64,000 nucleotides of DNA, taken from NCBI GenBank assembly GCA_963576475.1, contig OY754980.1, positions 29,805,563-29,869,562 of the forward strand. The letters are read 5' to 3'. Position numbers and translations under genes: made by a program. Below the pieces are notes generated by a model, which was not told where the DNA came from, did not search any database, and was given only the letters and a program-made list of their open reading frames with translations. Below are positions 56,301-64,000 of this stretch, one piece after another (position 1 is the stretch's first letter; every line of letters begins with the position of its first letter). This DNA is from Molanna angustata (lineage: Eukaryota; Arthropoda; Insecta; Trichoptera; Molannidae).

Positions 56301-56780
56301 AAATGTTATGTTATATTTCAAATTGATTTCAAAATATGAAGAAGAGTTTGATGATTTTATCACAGCTTCTCTGTTTTGTCAAAAATGTAAATTTCTATCG
56401 AAAACTCGCTGTTTGGGCGGCGACGTTAAATACTTAATTTTAAAACTCGAGAAATCAAGAATGGTAAATTGGAGTCATGTTTCAGAATTTACTGTCGCGT
56501 ATTTCTGTTTTTTTAAGAGGGCAATAAAATTCCATCTCATGATTTTCTTCATGTTATAAAACTTTGAAACTTTCAGTTCAACTTTCCCCAAAATGAAAAG
56601 CATAAAAGAATCACGTGATTGCGACACACGTATATAATATAAATTATTAAAGATGTCTTATAATTGTTTTCAAGGTAAGTTCTGGTTAGCAAAGTTACGC
56701 ACAGCGGAATTTTATAATATGAAGATATATAAAATATTACAAAATTAAAGCTGGGATATCAAAATATTTTTTTAGGAATA
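56301..56780. other. AT-rich, no gene
   Basis: Nothing recognised. Confidence 0.35.
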
Positions 56781-57081
56781 TTAATGAATCATGTTCGAAT
56801 ATTTTTATTATAGCATATGCGCAAACATTGGATTTTTTTCCCTGTCGGGAGTCAAAGATATTTTTTAACAGATTTTTAATTATCTCAATAGAGACGAAGT
56901 TGAAATATTTACTGTAGGAGAACCGGGAAATCAAGGCACCTACAGGGCTTACGACCTGTCCTCGGCTGGTTTACGTGATCACTTTATGCGCTTGCGCAAC
57001 GTTCACCAATTATGCCTTTTTAATAAATATTCCAACTTCGTCTCTATTGAGATAAATAAAAATCTGTTAATGAATCATGTT
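56781..57081 (+). repeat. EX repeat copy 4 with 15-bp flanking direct repeat
   Basis: TTAATGAATCATGTT at 56781-56795 and 57067-57081. Inside, the segment GCATATGCGCAAACATTGG to TTTTTTAACAG, which in copy 3 lies at the end of the unit, here precedes the start block TCTCAATAGAGACGAAG. The frame RDEVEIFTVGEPGNQGTYRA, YDLSSAGLRDHFMRLRNVHQ, LCLFNK is intact. It closes with an inverted copy of the start block (CAACTTCGTCTCTATTGAG). Confidence 0.78.
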
Positions 57082-57084
57082 ATT

Positions 57085-57445
57085 TTTTTAACACATAGTT
57101 ATATTTTACAATGAATTACAAAAGAATATTTTTAAATATTTAATATCCTCTCCATTCCCTTCATTATACCTCTCCATGGCTGTGTTCAGAAAGAAAACTC
57201 GACTTCGGGTGTCGGATGTACCCGAAGTTGCAGATTATGGCGATTTTCACACAAATCTCACTGAACGCTTTCGAGCGGCTCGCGCGGCGTTTCAATCTAA
57301 ACGCAGCATCGAGCGTTTTAAATATCAAATGTCATTTATCATACATGTGTCTTTTTAGGTTATATTTTCATCGAAATACAACAATTGGGCAGTGGCGTAA
57401 ATAATGCTCTCTGACCGTTTATTGGAAACTTTTATATTACTTTCA
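57085..57445. other. Unassigned; small GC-richer open frame
   Basis: 57176-57358 is an open frame of 60 codons (starts MAVFRKKTRLRVSDVPEVAD) containing a CTTCGGGT/ACCCGAAG hairpin and TCGAGCGGCTCGCGCGGCG. I do not recognise a family and there is no second supporting copy. Confidence 0.25.
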
Positions 57446-57590
57446 TATTTTTATTGACAAACTGTAAAACATCTCAATAGCCTGCCGATGACAGGTCGTA
57501 AGCCCTGTAGGTGCCTTGAGTTCCTGGTCCTTCTATAATATCCCAACATTGTCTCTATTGAGATGTTAAAAAGTTTGTCAGTAAAAATAT
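57446..57590. repeat. EX repeat copy 5, short foldback form
   Basis: Ends ATATTTTTATTGACAAACTG and its inverted counterpart CAGTAAAAATAT, with TCTCAATAG/CTATTGAGA inside. Only the middle of the coding part remains (GATGACAGGTCGTAAGCCC, reverse strand). Confidence 0.7.
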
Positions 57591-57592
57591 CA

Positions 57593-58299
57593 TTTACAGA
57601 GCCCAAAATTTCAGAATATATAAACAGTTACAGGCCTACAAAACTTTTATACTCAGAATTGTGAATTTTTGTTTCAGTCAGGAGTTACCAACTTTTGAAA
57701 AGAAACCATAAAAGCAACAACGCTGAAAATTGGAATAAACATAGACAAATACAAAATCTCAAATTGGTTTATTAAAAAAATTCCTGGGTTTCTCAAACAT
57801 TTTTTATAAAGAAAAAAAAAAATTATGATAAATTTATGAGTATAACTGCCTATATTTCCATTTTTATAAAAATATCGAAAAAAGCCGAAACACCCCAACT
57901 AGAAAATTTAATTTTCTATAAAAAATATTAAAATTGTATTAGCATATCTCAATTTTTTTAACAATTTTTATAAAAATTGAATTTAGTGACGGCATCACTT
58001 CATACAATTTGTATGGCAGTCGCCTATACACAATATCTAAGAAGACGATACTAATCTCCAAACATACATACATAAATACCATCATGCAGTTTTCATATTC
58101 TTGGTAGGATCAAAGGACTGACCTCCATACTATCCTATCTTGACATACGTACCTAGGTACCTACATGTGTTGTATAGAAAACCAAGTATCTTAAAATATT
58201 AAATAATTTGTATTTATGGGTTTATAGATTGGTACTTATTCTTCAACTATACATACTATCGCTATCGACAGTTGGATCTCATGTGTTACATGCAACTAG
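57593..58299 (+). mobile_element. Hel-1 copy
   Basis: Starts in the block CAGAGCCCAAAATTTCAG and ends CTAG at 58296-58299 before T, with the same terminal hairpin. About 90% similar by eye to the copy ending at 54513, with small deletions. Confidence 0.75.
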
Positions 58300-58379
58300 T
58301 ATAAGTGAATTAATTTCCTACGTTTTTTATAAACATGGTCTGAAGGTGTCGCACAGAAAAATCGCATTATAATACTCAT

Positions 58380-58917
58380 AGGTTAGCTTCAAACAATGTT
58401 TACACTAGCGCAATCTGGAATCGTTACTTCGAAACCAACCGTGTTTTTGCTACGGTTACGTCGCGTACTATCGCCGTTATCGGCCGCTAGATGTCACCGT
58501 GTACGTTTACGTGTTGAAGCATTTCCGTCTCGCGCATGCGCTCGTGTCCGCTTCCCACCCTTGCGCAATTGGCATCCAACAACTCACCCCCTCTGGCGCC
58601 CGACTCACTTCAACCATTATGGATCTGAATGCCGTTTGTGTCGCGGTGCACTGCTAAATTATCGGATCCTCGTTCTATCATGTGGACCTAAAAAAGAGTT
58701 GGGACACAGAATCTGGCCAGAGGCAGGTGTGCGGCGTGTGTTGCGAGATGAAATTCGACTCCGTGCGCCAGGTCTCAAACACAAATCTGACATTTATTAA
58801 CGTTCGATGGTCATGTTGTGTGTTGTGTGTCGTTTCTCCTTGGTATTTCTTGTGATTTAGTGGTGTGGAATTATCGAAACTGCAGAGTCAAGTCATCAAA
58901 TAGCGACAACTGAATCG
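58380..58917 (+). promoter_or_regulatory. Candidate CpG-rich promoter and first exon of a host gene
   Basis: Visibly richer in G+C and CpG than its surroundings, with no similarity noted to any repeat in the window. GCGCATGCGC at 58532-58541 matches the palindromic NRF-1-type site common in broadly expressed promoters. TCG/GTAAGTTCTTTCTC with GT at 58918 is a strong splice donor followed by AT-rich DNA. A frame of 134 codons is open at 58396-58800 (basic; CRLCRGALL region), but I recognise no domain and the openness may reflect base composition. I infer a 5' exon of a gene continuing to the right; transcription is unproven. Confidence 0.4.
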
Positions 58918-59639
58918 GTAAGTTCTTTCTCTCATCCTTTTTTGATTATTTATACATTTTGGTGGTTAATCTCGCGTTGACTGGAGTACTTTACAATGCG
59001 GTTTTTTCCCACCGTTGGTATGAATCGATGGAATTCGGTGGGTATATACAACCGTATATAAAATTTCCCCCCTTACGAATCTTGGATGTCTGCATTTCGC
59101 CAGGATTATCATTGTCTTGAAGAAACGAACAATTGGGAAATGTTATTTTGTGTCGGTCCTGATTTAGGATCTGGGCGGGATTTTAGAAATGCGACATTGC
59201 ACATATAATACCTTGTTTACTGATTTAGTCAGTTTGTCGACGAAAACTCTCTGTGAAATTTCATAATGACATGAAATTTGTAATTACAGTATTTTTTATT
59301 TCACTGTATATTAAACTATGGAACAGTATTGGTCTATCGAAGACCATCACAAGAGTAATAAACTCTGATATTTGATAAAACCCTTTGATTTTTTAGTTTG
59401 TTTTTTTTTTAAGTTAATAAATATGTGGGACTTTTTTTTTAGCGGTAATGTATTTTAAACCACAAATGAGTAATTATAAACTAACGGTTTTGAAATGACA
59501 AATTTATTATCAGGCCTAACGAAAACCTTTTTTCCAGTGTGAAAATTGATTTGATACTTCTCAAATAATTCTTAGATATTCAAATGAAAACTCTTTTTAT
59601 ATTTTATTAATTTTTAATACATACATGTTAATATATTTT
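58918..59639. other. AT-rich, possible intron
   Basis: Begins with the GTAAGT donor. No coding frame or repeat recognised. Confidence 0.35.
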
Positions 59640-59812
59640 TTTAAAAAGAATGAATAAATATGTCCTTGTAATAATTATATAAACATCCTTATAAATTCCC
59701 CAAATAAGGCATAAATGCTTGTACTATAGGTGAAGAAATCGGTCGTGACAGGATTCGATCTCGCGACCACTGGATTTCAAACCCAGTGCGCTCACCACTC
59801 TGCCGATCCCCA
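59640..59812 (-). mobile_element. SINE-1 copy
   Basis: Minus strand: GGGATCGGCAGAGTGGTGAG, CACTGGGTTTGAAATCCAGTG (anticodon-like stem, loop TTTGAAA), B-box region GAGATCGAATCCTG, then CCGATTTCTTCACCTATAG, ACAAGCATTTATGCC and ACAAGGACATATTTATTC. A second tail-only piece is at 59930-59985. Confidence 0.72.
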
Positions 59813-60035
59813 TCTATCATATTATCATCACGTTGTTTGATCATTAAAGGTAGAAGAGATCACAATTTCGTATATTTATATAATTTTCTTCTTATTTTCA
59901 CCATTGAATCTGTGAATGTTATTTTTATTTTTTTTAATAAATAATGAATAAATTAGTCCTTGTGACAATAATATATCATATGAACCTAGTTACTTTCTTA
60001 TACATCGGACATCACATTGATAAAAATTGGATTAT

Positions 60036-60066
60036 TCCGACGATGTGCCTTGCACGAAACGCGTCG
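60036..60066 (+). ncRNA. Hammerhead-like hairpin, PLE-type
   Basis: CCGACGATGTGCCTTGCACG then AAACGCGTCG: outer stem CGACG/CGTCG, inner stem GTGC/GCAC, with CGATG and CGAAAC at the positions of the hammerhead core. Resembles PLE terminal motifs known from other animals. No PLE coding sequence adjoins it. Confidence 0.35.
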
Positions 60067-60514
60067 ATAATCAAATGAATTCCGATAGAACTATAATTTT
60101 CGCCAAAATTCTTGAACGACCTCCTGGTTGCGCACAGCGCAATTTTTTGTTTTTTTGCTTCGTTGGTTTACGTGCAAATCGCCCCCCCCTCTCGGCTAAA
60201 ACTTCAAGATATTTGGCTCCAACTAATAATACAAAGTATTTTGTCGATCGACAAATTAAACTTAGTGTGTTATGTACATTAACCATACATTGATTAGTTT
60301 TCCCTAAGGAGAGGTTATTCTATATTTCAATTACGAAAAGGTACATCTGTTGAAAATAGAAAATTGGAAAATTCACTTCGAAAATTTGTTAATTGTATTT
60401 TTTGTTAATTTTGTATAAAAAAGAATACCGTATTCATAAATGCATTAAGGGACAATGAACTTTTAAAGAAGAAAAATAATGCATATTGTGAATTTTGCAG
60501 TGATGAGTTGTGTG

Positions 60515-60724
60515 TTGACCACAACCCACTCGTATTCCAAAGCGTATCATTCCATAATCCTGAAAAAAATAATTATATAAGATAATTACTTACCATTAAT
60601 ATTGTAAAGGGTAATTATGAAATAATCACTAATTAATCATTAATTAATTAATTATAAATTAATTACCAAGTGATGACATAAATGAATGCGATGAATTATA
60701 AAACGAGTGGGTTGTGGCCAACGC
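60515..60724. repeat. Inverted repeat with AT-rich centre
   Basis: GTTGACCACAACCCACTCGT near 60515 and its complement ACGAGTGGGTTGTGGCCAAC near 60705 (one mismatch) enclose ~170 bp of AATTAATTAATT-rich DNA. MITE-like; the arm also occurs alone at 51532. 60067-60514 before it shows no supported gene. Confidence 0.6.
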
Positions 60725-61062
60725 TAAATTCCTCATTACCATGTCACGCCACAAAGTATTCAAATTTTTATGGATAATAATCAGCATTTTCATGATGTGA
60801 GTTATGTTAAATTATTTTTGATTAATATATTTAATTATGAAAGCTTGATAATTTTTCAATGCCATTTAATGAAAGTGATGTGCCTTTTTACCAATTTCAA
60901 AATAAAAATATCAAATTTCAAGTTTCCTGACCTTGGGGTCACTTTGAAATATTTGACAGTTAAAAAATTGAAAAGCATTACTAAGACATCCTTCAAAATC
61001 GAATAGGGTTTTAGCGAGTATTAGATGTACAAATTTACGCCGTACATTGCATATATTTAGCA

Positions 61063-61250
61063 CGTAGCACATAGTACACAGCATCCTCTTACATTCACAC
61101 AAATATACAATATGACGAAACTTACAATCCAATCCAAAAAAGAATACAATCTCAGCATGATACTAGTTGATAATCTGCAATACAAAAAAACCTTAAAAAC
61201 TGCGAATTCATAACTCTCAATTATATCCCCTCGGGTTAGTGAGGAGTAAA
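61063..61250. repeat. Inverted repeat arm, partner of 63823-64000
   Basis: Blocks CACATAGTACACAGCA, ACAATCTCAGCATGATACTAG, GCGAATTCATAACTC and TGAGGAGTAAAAAAT recur in reverse complement at 63823-64000. The right arm runs off the window. 60725-61062 between repeats has no gene. Confidence 0.65.
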
Positions 61251-63404
61251 AAATAATTATTAAAAACTTTAGCAATTAAGGATACAATTTGAAAGTTAAT
61301 TTATGTAAAATATTTCTCAAACGACTTAAGTGAGGAAGGTTTATATGAATTCATATTCAAACATTTTGTTTAGTGCAAGTACTCTCATGTAAGGGAGACA
61401 TTTAAAAATAAAGAAAATAATATTTATATCTTCAGAATTTTTAAGTACCTATCTATATTTTTATATTTCATTTCTTCCATATTAGTTTCATCAACACGCC
61501 TCCAGTAAACGAAGATTGGTTGTTATTTATGAAAAGACAATCCAAATCATAGCTTAAAGGCAGATATTATTAATCATATTTCATGTTTCATGCATATTTT
61601 CATACCCTTAATAATATAACCATATACCGAATTTCAATATTTATTATGACTAATTCCAATTATTTTATGTTTACGGTAAGCAATATTCATAGGAAAAATT
61701 AACCGAGAACACATACGTATATTTTTTTATATTTTAGTTATTTACAAACATAATGTTACAACTTTAAAACAATATATAACAAATTAACCCCGTTGGTACT
61801 CTCTCTTGATATAGTTAAAAACTCATTGTCGAGAGAGATACCTATATCATACTTACACATTACATACTAAGGTATTAACACAAGAAAAATACAACTTATG
61901 GGATCATGTTTTGTCAGAATATAGGGCTATATTATCTCTTATTGGGCTATTTTATATTTTTTCTGTAATATTAATACTAGTGAAGATACCTACTATTACT
62001 TAAATACCCTTTAAAAATAACTGAAAGTTCATTTTTGAATTTAATACAAATGCGACTGGTGTAGGTTATGTTTGGAATTATTATAGTTGTGCAGATATAG
62101 ATGGCTTTATAATGAACTTGTCATTTTATTGGTTTTTTTTTCTTCCTCCAGTAATTGCTTAATATTTTAACTATTAAAAAGAGCCTTAAAAAGGTTCAAT
62201 ACAAATTTGCAATTTAATGTAACAGTTTATAATACTATTATAAACTTTTTTAATTTCTCTATAACTATGTGTCGTAGAGAAATAAATCTTTTATGTGCTT
62301 AAAAATTAAATGACCGATATAGTTTATTTGTTTTTTTCTTTCGTTTTCTTACATGTAAATGTATACATATTTATATGTGTAATTGTGCAGTGTCTTTTTT
62401 TGTTATAATTTCAATGCTCAGGAGACGTTGATTGTACCTACTTAACTATGCACAATAGCCATGCGGTAGATACCTTTTATTGGAGCACTGGAAATTCTAT
62501 GTTTTTGTTTCAAGATTTCTTTGTTTGTGTAGTTCAGTTTTCTGTTGGTGTCTCTTTATATTAAATAAATAGTTTTATCAATTCAAGTCAAATTTGTTCT
62601 TAAAATGCAATACATAAAAAAATGGGTAATGCACGCGATATTTACCATTACTAACACGAAACCGCATAGTGCATTAGGCGGCTTTAATATATCATGTTTT
62701 CAGTCACTATATTTAGCGTTATAATATGCCCTCTAGAGTAAGGAATACTTGTAACTCAGCCGTTGCATAAAACATAGAATATTTAAGTATAAAAATTGGT
62801 ATGAATACAAAAAAAATGAATGACACGGAAAACAGGTTTCTAAGAAGAAGTAGGTTTGATTAATACTGAACAAAAAAAAAACAGAAAAACATTTCCGAGT
62901 AATTTAATACGTTCGTGTTTACCTACTTTTTTAACCAAAAGAAAAAAAATAATCAACTGACACAAGGAAGTTTAATTATTTAAATTGAGAAAACTCAAGA
63001 CATTGCATGCACTCAAGTTTGCCGGAGTTGAGTAAGGATACCCAAGGGAAAACAGCATTTAACATTTAACTAATTAAAAATAATACCAACATCCGATACT
63101 TATTCCTTTTCAGATGTTACGAAACGCTCCTACCTAGAAATAAATGTTCTGAGATAATTAATTTGACAGTATATACCTACCAAAACAAGTGAAATATACA
63201 GTACAAAACATGATAATATGTCAAAGTTTAATGCACGTGCATTCCTGAAAGCATTTCATACTCTGGTTGTGATGGCCGTCTGAAGAAAAAGTATATAAGC
63301 TGATAAAAGCTTTAGTGTCGAAATCCTTTAAATGCCGACCTAAGGATGATAAAAGATTTAGGCTTCCTTTAGGGCTGATAAAAGATTTAGTATCGACTTA
63401 CTTT
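61251..63404. other. AT-rich DNA between inverted arms
   Basis: About 2.15 kb with no frame longer than chance, no SINE/LINE match noted and no RNA gene recognised. Confidence 0.4.
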
Positions 63405-63560
63405 TAGTGCCGTAGCACAGTTGGGTAAGTTGGTAAGTCCTGGATTCGATTCCCAGCAGAGGAGAAATTTATTCAAATTAATTTCTCGCGCTAATAATGA
63501 TTCTCTTTGCTGGAAACACTGGTAAGTTGGAAGAAATTGCCATATGAATTTATTATTATT
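63405..63560 (+). mobile_element. SINE-2 copy
   Basis: AGTGCCGTAGCACAGTTGG, GATTCGATTCCCAGCAGAGG, AGAAATTTATTCAAATTAAT, GCTGGAAACACTGGTAAG and GTTGGAAGAAATTGCC, ending in a TTATTATTATT tail. Part of the D-to-anticodon region is deleted. Confidence 0.72.
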
Positions 63561-63564
63561 ATTA

Positions 63565-63800
63565 AAATAGGTACGAAAAGTAGATGTCGGCTAAGGAAAA
63601 TTTGGCACGATCACATAAATAGAATTTTGAAAGATGGAGACGTTAGGAGTAGGAATGACAGAAGAGCGTGTATGGGACGATGCATGGACGTGAATGAAGC
63701 CAGAAATGTGTGTCAAGAGAGGAGTTTGGCGTTCGGTTCTCTCTACCTACCCTAAATAAGGAAATGGCGTGATGGTGTGGAATGGACAGAGTCAATAAAG
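63565..63800 (+). mobile_element. RTE-like LINE tail
   Basis: Frame reads CRLRKIWHDHINRILKDGDV and RNDRRACMGRCMDVNEARNV, then (after a shift) the SLYLP end and ATGGCGTGATGG. It aligns with WHDHVNDILKEGNVRSLNNR at 6787-6840. Strongly 5' truncated. Confidence 0.78.
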
Positions 63801-63822
63801 TGGCTTAAATTGATCGATAATT

Positions 63823-64000
63823 TAGTGTGATTTTTTACTCCTCACTTATCCAAGGGGATATAGTTGGGAGTTATGAATTCGCATTTTTAGGGCGATTTTT
63901 TTAATTGCGGATTATCCACTAGTATCATGATGAGATTGTATTTTAAAAGTTTCATCACAATGCATCTATGTATGTGCTGTGTACTATGTGTTTTTTGTTT
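63823..64000. repeat. Inverted repeat arm, cut by window end
   Basis: ATTTTTTACTCCTCACTTAT, GGGAGTTATGAATTCGCA, CTAGTATCATGATGAGATTG and TGCTGTGTACTATGTG are the reverse complement of blocks at 61063-61250. Confidence 0.65.

Noticed and set aside
57176..57358. 60-codon frame starting MAVFRKKTRL
   Set aside because: Too short and without a second copy, domain or splice support.
58396..58800. 134-codon protein
   Set aside because: Not called as a CDS: no recognised domain, its start lies ~100 bp after a transposon end, and GC-rich DNA lowers the chance of stops. Kept only as part of a candidate exon.
59740..59812. tRNA-Ser (TGA) gene on the minus strand
   Set aside because: No long variable arm as expected for tRNA-Ser, and the tail is that of SINE-1.

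Overview
This is AT-rich animal nuclear DNA, most likely from an arthropod and probably an insect. The inference rests on the repeat types: RTE-like LINEs ending in (GAA)n or (ATGT)n, Jockey/CR1-like LINEs, Penelope-like elements (PLEs) with a GIY-YIG nuclease, several tRNA-derived SINEs, hAT-type MITEs, and non-autonomous Helitrons ending in CTAG before a T. I see no operons, ribosome binding sites or CRISPR arrays, and no complete host gene. Almost every coding stretch belongs to a retroelement. Species cannot be fixed from this window.

Layout. 1-2.8 kb: intact LINE ORF2 with a pure 84-bp poly(A) tail. 2.8-7.0 kb: truncated RTE LINE with a 13-bp target-site duplication (TSD), split by a 2.8-kb TA-flanked inverted-repeat transposon. 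7.7-8.2 kb: about 546 bp of perfect (TA)n. 8.5-12.3 kb: an RLE-type LINE end interrupted by a decayed RTE LINE. 14.4-20.7 kb: LINE fragments, Helitron family Hel-1, a SINE, PLE debris and a 93-bp tandem repeat. 21.5-25.0 kb: two Hel-2 Helitrons joined exactly head to tail, each with an 18-bp minisatellite. 25-30.2 kb: tandem Hel-1 units carrying a Jockey-like LINE, a SINE, a hAT MITE with its empty site, and an RTE LINE. 30-39 kb: CR1-like LINE, PLE debris, two more Helitrons, SINEs, a hAT MITE and a new dispersed repeat (EX). 39.4-43 kb: a LINE inside a SINE inside Hel-1. 45-51 kb: EX in a SINE, a TIR transposon in Hel-1, and a 1.5-kb palindrome of two PLE ends next to another PLE. 51-58.3 kb: SINEs, foldback MITEs, LINE tails, EX copies and two Hel-1 copies. 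58.4-58.9 kb: GC/CpG-rich, apparently repeat-free DNA with a GCGCATGCGC palindrome and a good splice donor, the best candidate for a host-gene first exon. 59-64 kb: mostly AT-rich unassigned DNA with SINE pieces.

The window is mainly a record of layered insertion. At several loci the order of events can be read because a paralogous copy preserves the empty site. The least explained items are the EX family (conserved short reading frame, ~48-bp terminal direct repeats, permuted copies), the exact Helitron tandem junction, and hammerhead-like hairpins at several PLE-related sites. Family labels (Hel-1, Hel-2, SINE-1 to SINE-4, EX, Repeat E, Repeat U) are local names used here only.
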